Under the pieces are notes generated by a model. That model was not told where the DNA came from. It saw only the letters and a program-made list of their open reading frames with translations, and did no database searches. Below, one piece after another: positions 1-8,562 of a stretch of 64,000 nt of DNA (positions within the stretch are counted from its first letter, which is position 1; the number at the start of each line of letters is the position of its first letter). The position numbers and the translations under genes were made by a program. Source of the stretch: CAYTLW01 sp964438735 (GTDB lineage Bacteria > Myxococcota_A > UBA9042); NCBI GenBank assembly GCA_964438735.1, contig CAYTLW010000015.1, positions 1 through 64,000 of the forward strand, given 5' to 3'.

Positions 1-737
1 GCGCCCGGGGGGCGCTGCGGTTGGTGTTTGGGGGGGGGGGCGGGGGGGGGGGCGCGGGCGAGGTATTCGACCTTCTCCTCCAGCGTCTTGGCCTTGTTGG
101 CCAGCATCTCGGCGGCCTTGGCCTCGATCTGGCTGTCGCTCGGCGGTGCGGGGGCAGGCGCGGTCGGCGCTGCGGCTGCTGCGGGGGCGGCTTCGGCAGT
201 GGGCGGCGTCTTTGCAGCAGGCTGGGCGGCTGCGGCCGGCGGATCGCTGGCCGGGACGGAGGGTGCGGCTTCGGCTTGCTCGGTGGCCGCCGTCGAAGGT
301 GCGTCGCTCTCCTTGCTGCCACTGGCCAGCAATCCGGCGACCACGATCCCCACCACGACGACCGCGATGCCGCCCAGGGCCAGCGGCGACAATCCCTTGC
401 GGGGCGGGGGCGCTGCCGACACGCCCGTGCTCTCAGCGGCAGCGACGACTGCCGACGTGGGCGCAGGACTCTCACTTCGATCGGGCATGGTCGCCAGCGC
501 GACGGTCGGATCGTTCGCTCCATCGTCGGACGACATGGCGGCCGAGAGGCCCTCACCGCCCGTGATCCGGACCGCCTCGGAGAGGGAGCCCACAGCCACG
601 GTGGCCATGTCGACCACATCGCTGCTCTCGCGACCGCTCGACTCCTCGACGCTGGCGACCAGACCTGGTTCGGAGTCCGGACCAGCGTGCGCCCCCGCGG
701 CCGCGTCGTTCGCCGCTTCGCGCTGTTCCGAGCTCAT
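1..737 (-). CDS. Ala/Pro-rich single-pass membrane protein, C-terminus cut by the window edge
   Basis: Reading starts at an ATG at 737 that directly follows the kinase stop (TGA then ATG), in the same frame, and runs off the window edge. About 115 polar Ser/Glu/Ala-rich residues come first, then one hydrophobic segment near residues 117-138 (GLSPLALGGIAVVVVG...), then an Ala/Pro-rich stretch and a short charged helix (IEAKAAEMLANKAKTLEEK). This resembles the juxtamembrane and extracytoplasmic half of bacterial Ser/Thr kinases, so it may be a detached kinase tail or translationally coupled to the kinase. The last 15-20 residues are read through the poly-G tract at 30-52 and should not be trusted. 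No enzymatic domain is visible. Confidence 0.6.
   Translation of the reverse strand, partial: MSSEQREAANDAAAGAHAGPDSEPGLVASVEESSGRESSDVVDMATVAVGSLSEAVRITGGEGLSAAMSSDDGANDPTVALATMPDRSESPAPTSAVVAAAESTGVSAAPPPRKGLSPLALGGIAVVVVGIVVAGLLASGSKESDAPSTAATEQAEAAPSVPASDPPAAAAQPAAKTPPTAEAAPAAAAAPTAPAPAPPSDSQIEAKAAEMLANKAKTLEEKVEYLARAPPPAPPPKHQPQRPPG
30..52. repeat. Poly-G tract at the window edge, probably low-quality sequence
   Basis: Twenty-two of 23 bases are G, broken only by a C at 41. A similar tract at 14941-15020 sits next to a clear duplication artefact. Real coding DNA in this window does not contain such runs, so this is more likely a read-end or consensus error than biology. Confidence 0.6.
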
Positions 738-1865
738 TCAGGGCGTCGTCTTCGCCTTGGTGAAGCTGTTGACCTCGTCGGGCTCCATGCCGTCGATGGC
801 CACCCTGACAGAGGTGGTCGGCGCCGGCGTTGCGCCGATCATCTCGGCCACGTTGTCGACCCGCAACAGGGGTACGGCTCCCCAGGCCTCATCCCGGATC
901 TCGAGCAGCGCCCTGCGCATGGACTTGGCGTCAGGCCAGCGCGAGGCGGGCTCCTTGGCCAGGGCCTTCATGATGCAGCTGGTGAACTCGTAGGTGAGCT
1001 CCTGCGGCGCCACCATGCGGGGATCCGCCGGCGTCTCGCGGCAATGGGCGAACATCAGCGCCATGGGATCTTCGACTTCGAAGGGCAGCCGGCCCGTGGC
1101 GCACCGATAGGCCAGAATGCCGACAGCGTAGACGTCCGAGCGCCCGTCGATGTCACCACCCCGGCACTGCTCCGGACTCATATAGGCCGGCGTGCCCAGG
1201 GCGAAGCCTGTGGCGGTGATGTTGCGCTGACCGCCGCCCCGAGCGATGCCGAAGTCCAGCAATTTCACCACGGTCTCGTTGTCGTGACCCGGCGTCAGGA
1301 TGATGTTGCCCGGCTTGATATCCCGATGCACCAGGCCGGCCTCGTGGGCCTGGCCCAGGCTGCCGAGGATCGGCGCGCAGATGTCGATCACGCCGGGTTC
1401 GGGCAGCGCGTTGTTCTCCTCGAAGACCTGGTCCAGGAAGGCGTCCAACGTCGGCCCCGACAGCAGCTCCATGGCCAGGAAGTGCGGTCCCTCATCCGTC
1501 TGCCCGACATCGAAGACCCGCACCGTGTTGGGATGGTTCAGCCCCGCCGTGATGCGCGCCTCGCGGAAGAAGCGCTTGACGTTGGCGTCGGCCTCCTCGC
1601 CCTTGTTCTCGGCGGTCAGCATCTTGAGCGCGCAGGCCTGGTCGGTACCGGTATGGCGGGCGCTGTACACGGCGCCGAACGCGCCACGACCGAGCACGCC
1701 GGTGATCCGGTAGCGATTGGCGACGATGTCGTCGGGTTCGTAAGCAGACGCGTCTTTGGTGAACGTCCGCCGCGCGACCGTGGACGAGCCGTCGCTGGGA
1801 CAGAACTCTTCGGTGGTCTGCTCACCACAGACAGGGCAGTAGCGCTGACCGCCTTGCTCGCTCAT
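738..1865 (-). CDS. Serine/threonine protein kinase with N-terminal zinc ribbon
   Basis: A 375-residue Hanks-type kinase that phosphorylates Ser/Thr on unknown targets. Residues 10-26 hold a zinc-ribbon-like motif (C10, C13, C22 followed by PSDG). The kinase domain shows the Gly-rich loop GRGAFGAV (59-66), the ATP-binding Lys in ALKML (K81), the catalytic loop HRDIKPGN (180-187) and DFG (204-206). The activation segment ends GTPAYMSPEQ. All catalytic residues are present, so it should be active. The start at 1865 has an AGGAG ribosome site about 8 bases upstream. No transmembrane segment lies in this reading frame; the next frame, which starts right after the TGA, supplies one. Such kinases with N-terminal ribbons are common in Myxococcota. 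The same ribbon spacing recurs in the protein at 23499. Confidence 0.93.
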   Translation of the reverse strand: MSEQGGQRYCPVCGEQTTEEFCPSDGSSTVARRTFTKDASAYEPDDIVANRYRITGVLGRGAFGAVYSARHTGTDQACALKMLTAENKGEEADANVKRFFREARITAGLNHPNTVRVFDVGQTDEGPHFLAMELLSGPTLDAFLDQVFEENNALPEPGVIDICAPILGSLGQAHEAGLVHRDIKPGNIILTPGHDNETVVKLLDFGIARGGGQRNITATGFALGTPAYMSPEQCRGGDIDGRSDVYAVGILAYRCATGRLPFEVEDPMALMFAHCRETPADPRMVAPQELTYEFTSCIMKALAKEPASRWPDAKSMRRALLEIRDEAWGAVPLLRVDNVAEMIGATPAPTTSVRVAIDGMEPDEVNSFTKAKTTP

Positions 1866-1992
1866 GGTCGGGGTTCTCCTGTGCCCGCGGCGTCTCGTCG
1901 CAGCGCGGTGAACCTAAACCCTCCGTGGCTTGATTGTCGAGATCTGCGGCTGCGTTTCCACCTCGGCGAAGCCACGCCGGGCTGAGATCAGC

Positions 1993-4900
1993 TCAGTTCT
2001 TCTTGGCGCAGACGCCGGCTTTGCAGACCTTGCCGATGCCGCAGACCGGGCCGTCGAATGGCTGGTGCACGCAACCCTTGCTGGCGTCGCAGAGATCGCC
2101 GGTGCAGACGTTGCCGTCATCGCAGTTTTTGGCGGTCTTGGCCGCGCAAGTCCCCGCCTGTTTGCACGAGACGTGGCCCCAGGCATCCGCGCGCAACAGC
2201 GTGCCCTGGCGCTTGCCGCCGATGGTGGCGCCGCCCACATGCCAGATGCCGCCGTCGGCGAGGTCCGCCAGCTGGTCGCCGCTGGTATTGTTCTCCTTAC
2301 CCAGCAGGTAGTTCCGCTGCCAGACGAGCGCCCCGCTGGCGTTGATTCCGAGCAATCGAGAGACAGCCTTGCTGCCCGGCGTAGCGTAGGTGCTGACCAC
2401 GAAGATGCCGCCGCGGTGGGTGACACCGTTGCCGTATTGATCGAATGGTTCGGCCATCTTCTTGGTCCAATAGGGCTGGCCATCTGCTGGAAAGCGCGAC
2501 ACCAACAGGGACCGGTTGTCGCCGGAAGAGTGGGTCTCGCCGACCACGATGTAGCCGTCATCACCCGCCGGCGCCACGCTGTAGAAGTTGGCGTAGTAGT
2601 CCGCACATACCTCCCGCCTACCCAGGTGGCCACCCGACCCGGAGAGCTTGGCGAAGAGCGCGGGTTTGCAGCCCCACTTCTTCTTGCTGGTGTGCCCGAC
2701 GACCACGTACTTGTTGCCCGGCAGGGGCAGGACAGCGTAGCCCTGCCAGGTCTCCCAACTGGGATTGCTGCTGTTGTGCGCCGACGACGACACCACCTTG
2801 CCCTTGGCGTCCAGCCGCGTCAGCAGGATGCCTTTGGCCCCCGCCTTGCCGGACAGCGGACCGCCCAGGGTCACGAAGCCGCCCAACGACAGGGGTTGCA
2901 CATCATGGAGCGCTGACCAGGCGACAGGATTCGAGTCGTGGGAGACGAGCTTGCCGCCGCCGTCGAAGACCACCGCGTGCTGGCGCCACTTGCTGCTGTT
3001 CTGTGGATTGTCGGCGATGATGCTGTAGACCGCCACCAGGTGACTGGCGCCATCGGTTGCCAGTTGAATCCCGCCCCTGGCGACGTGTTGCTTCATCACC
3101 ACCTGCTGGTGCCACTTCAGGACGCCGCGATCGTCGAATCGAAGCACGTGCAGCGCTTCGCCGCCCTTGATTTTGGCGACCCCCAGTGCGGCGACGCCGC
3201 CGTCATCGAGTACCACCGGGTCGGTCAGGCCAAAAGGTACCTCCGAGCCGAGCGCTCGATGAAACAGCCGACCGTCTTCGGTCGGCTTGCATGCGCCCTT
3301 GTCGCACGCTCCGGCGTAGGTGCAGCCGTCCTTTGGATCGCATGTCAACGCCTGCCCGGGCTTGTGCTGGCAGCCGCCGACGGCGACGCAGGTGTCGGCG
3401 GTACAAGCCTTGTCGGCGACGCAGATCGACCCCTTCTTGCCGTGGCACTCGCCCGCCCCCTGGCAAGAGGTGTGACCCCAGGCGTCCATTCGAAGCAGTG
3501 CAGGTTGCCAGCCCTTGGCCGCCTGGCGAGCGCCAACGACCGCCAGATCAGAGCTGCCCGGCACCGCCAGCAGCGCGGCTGCGGTGTCGTTCTTCCCGCC
3601 GTCGATGCCGCGGCTCCAATGCAGGTTGCCCGGCCCGTCGAGGCCGCCCAGCCAGTGGTCGGAGTTGCCGCCCGCCGGGTCGCTGTTGCCGACGGCGATG
3701 AAGCGATCCGGTGAACTGCTTGCCAGCCCGTGGATGACCACGCCGCCGGCCAGGTCGCGCTGCCAGAGTAACTTGCCACCGTCGGCCATGCGCATGAGCC
3801 AGCCGGCCTGGCCACCGTCTTTGCTGCGCCAGCCGCCGGCCAGCCATTCTTCGCCGCTCGACAGTACGGCCTGCAGTCGTCCCTTCTTCGACTGTGCCGG
3901 CGCGCTCGACCAGGTGGTTTTGCCCGTGGCGTCCAGCTTGCGTACCGACGCAGTCTCGGCGCCGATCGTGGCCGACTGCGCGTAGCCGACCACCACGATG
4001 GCGCCATCGACGCGCGTGGCCACCGCGGCGCCGCTATCCGCTCCCTTGTCGCCCACGGCCACGGTCCACAGTGGCTGGCCGGCGGAGCTGGTCCGCATGA
4101 CCAGGAGCTGCTGCTGGCCGGCCTCGCTCCGGTCTCCCACCAGCACCAGCCCGCCCGCCGGCATCGACGCCACGGCGCGAACCACCTCGTCCGATGGCGC
4201 CGGTTTGCCGTAGCTCAACTGGCCGAGCACCTTGCCGTCGCCATCGACCCGCCAGAGATGGCCATCGAGGCCGCCCTTGGCGCCGGCCACGGTGCCCAGC
4301 ACCTGCAGCTCGCCACCCACCGCGACCACGCCGGCCACCCGAACCTCCGCGTGCGCTTTGCCGCTCGTCAGGGTCACGGCTTTGGCCCAGTCCGCCTCGC
4401 CCAGTTCATCGCGCAGGTCCAGCCACCACGTGGACTTGTCGGGCTTGGCCGGATCGCCGGCGTGCACGTGCCCCGCCACGGCCAGCTTGTCCTTGCTCCA
4501 GGCCGCCACCGCGGTGGCCCGGGCGTGGCCGCCCGTCACGGGCCAGGTCCTGGCGTAGAGCCTGCCCTTCTTGCCCGGCTGGCACTTGCCCCCCTTGCAG
4601 GTGGCTCCGGCGAGGCATCCCTTGCCGTCATCACAGTCGGCGCCATCGGCCTTGCCCACCACCGCGCAGGTGAAGGTATGGGCGCTGGTCGGCGCGCACT
4701 TCGGTTCGGCGCACGGGCTGCCTTCGCCCTTGCAGACGGCCGGCGGCCCCGGGGTGCAAGTTCCGCCCTGACAGCTGTCGCCCACGGTGCAGCCGTTGCC
4801 GTCGGCGTCGCAGGGTTTACCGGCCAGCGCCTTGCTGTCGAAAGTGCAGTTGCCGGTCTTGGCGTCGCAGGCATCCTTGGTGCAAGGCTGATTGTCGTCG

Positions 4901-7131
4901 CACTCGGTGCTGAGGTGGCCGCAGCCCTTGACCGGCTCGCAGAGCTCTTTGGTGCAGGCGTTCTTGTCGTCACAGTCCGCCGGCGCGCCGACGCAGTTGC
5001 CGCCCTTGCAGGCGTCGTTGACCGTGCACGCACTGCCGTCGTTGCATGGTTTGCCGGCTGCCGCCGCCGCCAGCACGCACTTGCCGGTGGGTTTGTCACA
5101 GGTATTGGCCAGGCAGGGCGAACTCGGCTTGGGGCAGAGCACAGGCACGGGGTTGGGCTTGCACTCGGGGCCTCCCTTCGCCTTGAGGTCGCAGTAGGGC
5201 ACGCCGTTGCACAAGTCGCCATCATCCTTGGCGGCGCAGTCGGCGTTGGTCTGGCACTCGCAGGTCATGGCGCCTGCCTTGCAACTGCCGCCAAGACAGA
5301 AGTCGCTCTTGGTGCAGTCGTTGCCGTCGTCGCAGGGTGTGTAGTCGTCCTTGCCCAGCAGCAGGCATTTGCCCGTCTTCGGCACGCAGCTGTTCACGCG
5401 GCAGGCTTCATTGAGGCTGTCGGGGCACTTCACCACGGTGGCGGGATTGACCTTGCAGGTCGCTTTGTCGCCCGACTTGTCGCAATACAGGGTGCCATTG
5501 CATGGATTGCCATCTTCCTCGTCGGCGCAGTCCTTGTCGGTCTTGCAGCTGCACAGGTCGGCGCCGCCCAGGCATTTGCCCCCCTTGCAGGTGTCGGAGT
5601 CGGTGCAGATGTCGCCGTCGTTGCACTTGGGTGGCTCGCCTGGCGGCGCCCCGGCGGGTTTGAGCTGTCGGCCGCACTTCTTGTTGCCGTCGAGGCAGAT
5701 CATCTCGGTGAGTTCCACCGCTGACAGGGCGCACGTGCCGTCCTTGGGGTTGCAGGCGGCCTTGCTGCAGAGGGTGTCGGCGACGGTCTTGCACACTACT
5801 GCGCTGTTGACCTTGGGCTCGCAGACGCCACTCTGCAGGTTGCAGAACAGGGTTCCATTGCACTGGTTGCCATCTTCCTGGTCGGCGCAATCGGCGTCCG
5901 ACTTGCAGGCGCAGGCGTTGCTGCCCGCCGTGCAGGCGCCGCCGACGCAGACCTCGCCGACAGTGCACTTGTCGCCGTCATTGCAGGTCGTACCGGGCGG
6001 GACGGCCGTCTTGTTGCAGGTACCCGTGGACGGGTTGCACAGGTTCTTGCTGCAGGCGCTGTCGCCCACGGTCGGGCAGCTGACCACGGTCTTCGGATTC
6101 AGCTTGCAGCTGGCACTGGCCAGGTCGCAGTAGAGCACGCCGTTGCATAGATTGCCGTCCTCGAGCTTGTCGCAGTCTGCGTTCTTGCTGCATTTACACA
6201 CCGCCTCGGCGCCGCCGCACTTGCCGTCGCTGCAGGCGTCGCCGCCGGTGCAGGTGTCGCCGTCATCGCACAGGGTGCCGTCGGGGCGGGGCTGCATCGC
6301 GCACTTGCCCGTGGTCTTGTCGCAGGTATTGGCTATGCAGCCGCCGTCCTTGCTGTCGTCGCACGTCACGATGGTGGAGGGGTTCACCTTGCAGACATTC
6401 AGTGGCCACTGCTTCAGATCGCAGTAAAGCGTGCCGTTGCAGGCGTCCTTGTCCTCGAACTTGTCGCAGTCCGCGTCCTTTTCGCACTGACAGGTCGACG
6501 CGGCACCGGCCTCGCAGGCGCCGTCGACGCAGGAAGAGAGCGTGCACGGGTCGCCATCTTCGCAGGCAGCACCGGCGTTGACCGCCTTCATGGCGCACTC
6601 GCCGGTGAGCGGATCGCAGCGATTGGTGGCGCAGATGGTGTCCTTGTCGGCTGAACAGACGACCGCCGAGGCGGGGTTTGCGCGGCAGGTGAAGGGCATC
6701 GCCGACTTGTCGCAGAAGGGCTTTCCAGCGCAGGCGTCCTGACCCACTTTGCCCGCGCAGTCTGCATCTTCGTGGCAGGCGCACCAGTCGCTGCCGGCCT
6801 GGCATTTTCCGGCTTTGCAGACGTCGACCATCGTGCACGGCTCGCCGTCTTCGCACAGCCGGCCGTCGTCGGGCACCTCGGCGCAGGCACCATCGGGGTT
6901 GCAGCGGGGGCGCAGGCACGGCGCGCTGGCCTCGGGACAGTCTTCGTTGCGCACGCAGCCGCCGTCCGTGGGTGCGCCGGTATCCGCAACGTCCGTCACC
7001 ACGCCCTGAACATCCTCGGGCGGCGCCTGCTCGCCACAAGCGCCTGGGAGCGTTGTGGCGATCAGCAGGCAGGTGAGGGAGATCAGCCAGCGTGTAGGAG
7101 AGTGTTCTGCGACAGCGTCGGTTCGCGCCAT
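1993..7131 (-). CDS. Giant Cys-rich repeat lipoprotein with two beta-propeller-like domains
   Basis: A 1712-residue exported protein. I chose the ATG at 7131, not one 42 codons upstream, because GGAGG lies 5 bases before it and a hydrophobic signal (WLISLTCLLIATTLPGAC) follows, probably ending at a lipid-modified Cys. Residues about 45-850 are tandem Cys-rich units of the type CNDGDxCTxxDxCxxGxC, alternating with units containing DGNxCNGTLYCD and NPxTVVxC. Two propeller-like regions follow (about 857-1215 and 1290-1650), each with blades that contain LxVVG or ALGV and each closing with DAWGHxSCxxAGxC. A short Cys-rich tail ends the protein. This points to a cell-surface, disulfide-rich rod carrying two propellers. 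Binding partner or enzymatic role is unknown. Similar families are common in Myxococcota. Confidence 0.85.
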   Translation of the reverse strand: MARTDAVAEHSPTRWLISLTCLLIATTLPGACGEQAPPEDVQGVVTDVADTGAPTDGGCVRNEDCPEASAPCLRPRCNPDGACAEVPDDGRLCEDGEPCTMVDVCKAGKCQAGSDWCACHEDADCAGKVGQDACAGKPFCDKSAMPFTCRANPASAVVCSADKDTICATNRCDPLTGECAMKAVNAGAACEDGDPCTLSSCVDGACEAGAASTCQCEKDADCDKFEDKDACNGTLYCDLKQWPLNVCKVNPSTIVTCDDSKDGGCIANTCDKTTGKCAMQPRPDGTLCDDGDTCTGGDACSDGKCGGAEAVCKCSKNADCDKLEDGNLCNGVLYCDLASASCKLNPKTVVSCPTVGDSACSKNLCNPSTGTCNKTAVPPGTTCNDGDKCTVGEVCVGGACTAGSNACACKSDADCADQEDGNQCNGTLFCNLQSGVCEPKVNSAVVCKTVADTLCSKAACNPKDGTCALSAVELTEMICLDGNKKCGRQLKPAGAPPGEPPKCNDGDICTDSDTCKGGKCLGGADLCSCKTDKDCADEEDGNPCNGTLYCDKSGDKATCKVNPATVVKCPDSLNEACRVNSCVPKTGKCLLLGKDDYTPCDDGNDCTKSDFCLGGSCKAGAMTCECQTNADCAAKDDGDLCNGVPYCDLKAKGGPECKPNPVPVLCPKPSSPCLANTCDKPTGKCVLAAAAAGKPCNDGSACTVNDACKGGNCVGAPADCDDKNACTKELCEPVKGCGHLSTECDDNQPCTKDACDAKTGNCTFDSKALAGKPCDADGNGCTVGDSCQGGTCTPGPPAVCKGEGSPCAEPKCAPTSAHTFTCAVVGKADGADCDDGKGCLAGATCKGGKCQPGKKGRLYARTWPVTGGHARATAVAAWSKDKLAVAGHVHAGDPAKPDKSTWWLDLRDELGEADWAKAVTLTSGKAHAEVRVAGVVAVGGELQVLGTVAGAKGGLDGHLWRVDGDGKVLGQLSYGKPAPSDEVVRAVASMPAGGLVLVGDRSEAGQQQLLVMRTSSAGQPLWTVAVGDKGADSGAAVATRVDGAIVVVGYAQSATIGAETASVRKLDATGKTTWSSAPAQSKKGRLQAVLSSGEEWLAGGWRSKDGGQAGWLMRMADGGKLLWQRDLAGGVVIHGLASSSPDRFIAVGNSDPAGGNSDHWLGGLDGPGNLHWSRGIDGGKNDTAAALLAVPGSSDLAVVGARQAAKGWQPALLRMDAWGHTSCQGAGECHGKKGSICVADKACTADTCVAVGGCQHKPGQALTCDPKDGCTYAGACDKGACKPTEDGRLFHRALGSEVPFGLTDPVVLDDGGVAALGVAKIKGGEALHVLRFDDRGVLKWHQQVVMKQHVARGGIQLATDGASHLVAVYSIIADNPQNSSKWRQHAVVFDGGGKLVSHDSNPVAWSALHDVQPLSLGGFVTLGGPLSGKAGAKGILLTRLDAKGKVVSSSAHNSSNPSWETWQGYAVLPLPGNKYVVVGHTSKKKWGCKPALFAKLSGSGGHLGRREVCADYYANFYSVAPAGDDGYIVVGETHSSGDNRSLLVSRFPADGQPYWTKKMAEPFDQYGNGVTHRGGIFVVSTYATPGSKAVSRLLGINASGALVWQRNYLLGKENNTSGDQLADLADGGIWHVGGATIGGKRQGTLLRADAWGHVSCKQAGTCAAKTAKNCDDGNVCTGDLCDASKGCVHQPFDGPVCGIGKVCKAGVCAKKN

Positions 7132-7326
7132 GTGGACCTCCGTTCGCGTCCTGCCAACCGCCACAGCGGCCACATCGACGCGCACAGACCCGGCCGACTG
7201 GCGTCCGACTCTATGGTCGTTTCCGACAGCCGGGTGTGTTGATACAGGGTTCACCAAACAGGAGCTTCAGTGCAAGTTGGCAGGCCGTCTCATCTTCAGC
7301 CGCCAGATCGGCGGGCGGGTCGATGG

Positions 7327-8562
7327 TCAAGGCACGCAGGCCACCCGGTGCAGCTTTGGCACCACGCCCTTGAACTTCTCCGAGGCGTGCCAGTAGCCGC
7401 CGGAGCGCGACCAGGCCACCGCCTCGCCCTGGATCTCCCAGGCAAAGGGCACCTCGATGCGCTTGGCCGTCGCCAGGGCCTTGCCGGCCTGATCCGGCGG
7501 CAGGGTCAAGGCGTCGCCGACATCGAAGAGGAACATGCGCAGGTAGGTGCGCACCAACAGGCGCGACCCATCGACCGTGCTGTCGGCGGCTGTGACCATG
7601 ACGCCCAGGCCGTCGAGCACGTCCGGCAGCGCCGTGGCCACCACGCCCAAGCGCGTGGCGCTGGCCGCGGTGGCGTCGCCCAGGACCACCCGGTAGACCT
7701 CTGACAAGCCCTTCTTCTGCTCTTTGGTCAGCAGGATCAGTCTGGCGTCGGGCAGGGCGGCCAGGGCCTCCACGTCGCGCGGGCCGTGGGGCCACTTCAG
7801 ATTCCACGAGCGCCAGTTCAGTGGGGTCAAGTCGACCTGTGCCACCGCGGTCGCGGCGGGCGGCAGGCTGACGGGCTCGTTGACCCGCAGCAACATGCTG
7901 GTCTTGTACTTCAAGGCGTTGTCGCCCACGTCACCGATGTACAGGCAGCCCCAGGACGCCGGATCGTCGCCCGCAGCGCAGGGGCCCAGGGCCATGTCCT
8001 CCCAATCCCGCGCCTTGGCGCCCTTCAGGTGCACGATGGCGCGTATGCTGGCGTCGTGATTCAGGGCCAGCAGCCGGGCGCTGTCGCCGGAGTCGTTATG
8101 CGCCCAGAGCACGTCGGGGTGCAGCACCGACTCGGCAAAGCCCGAGATCTCGGACAGGTCGGCGTGGTCCAACGTGCCCTTGGCTGCGGCTTTGCCCCAT
8201 GTCTGGCACACGCCCGGGGGCAGCGGCGGAGCCGCCTGGGCGTCGCTCTCCTCGACGTCGCTGCCGGTGTCGTCGCCGACGTCTGTGCTGGCATCCGAGG
8301 CGCTGTACATATCGTCATCGAGGCTCTCGGCGCTGTCGTCAGGCAGACCAACGGCGTCTTCCTCCATCGGGTCGACGCCATCGACGGATTCCGCGTCCGC
8401 AGGGCTGATGTCAGCTGCCAGGCCGTCGGTGGTGGCGTCGATGGAGCTGGCAGCGGGGTCTTCACCGCACGCTGTGCCGGCGAGCAGGGTCGCGCACATG
8501 GCGCCACGAACCAGCCAGGATGCCGGTCGTCGCTTCACTGCTGCTTGTTGCGATACAGCCAC
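7327..8562 (-). CDS. Lipoprotein with a conserved beta-propeller-like domain, function unknown
   Basis: A 411-residue exported protein. A signal region (WLVRGAMCATLLAGTAC) ends at a probable lipidated Cys32. An acidic, Asp/Ser-rich linker covers residues 33-110. The conserved domain that follows contains VLWAHNDSGDSARLLAL, DWEDMALGPC and YIGDVGDN. I recognise these as motifs of a widespread family of uncharacterised secreted propeller-like proteins (HNDSG...DWED...IGDxGDN), and acidic loops of this kind may bind metal. The start overlaps the end of the upstream membrane-protein gene by 28 bases, which suggests coupled translation. The domain call is solid; no substrate can be named. Confidence 0.8.
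   Translation of the reverse strand: MAVSQQAAVKRRPASWLVRGAMCATLLAGTACGEDPAASSIDATTDGLAADISPADAESVDGVDPMEEDAVGLPDDSAESLDDDMYSASDASTDVGDDTGSDVEESDAQAAPPLPPGVCQTWGKAAAKGTLDHADLSEISGFAESVLHPDVLWAHNDSGDSARLLALNHDASIRAIVHLKGAKARDWEDMALGPCAAGDDPASWGCLYIGDVGDNALKYKTSMLLRVNEPVSLPPAATAVAQVDLTPLNWRSWNLKWPHGPRDVEALAALPDARLILLTKEQKKGLSEVYRVVLGDATAASATRLGVVATALPDVLDGLGVMVTAADSTVDGSRLLVRTYLRMFLFDVGDALTLPPDQAGKALATAKRIEVPFAWEIQGEAVAWSRSGGYWHASEKFKGVVPKLHRVACVP

Noticed and set aside
21..1985. Long plus-strand open frame opposite the kinase and its neighbour
   Set aside because: Arg/Gly/His-rich, no recognisable domain, fully covered by a strong kinase on the other strand; GC-rich DNA often leaves such frames open.
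1982..1996. Small hairpin near the end of the 1712-residue gene
   Set aside because: Only 5 bp, no U-tract and it overlaps the stop codon; too weak to call a terminator.
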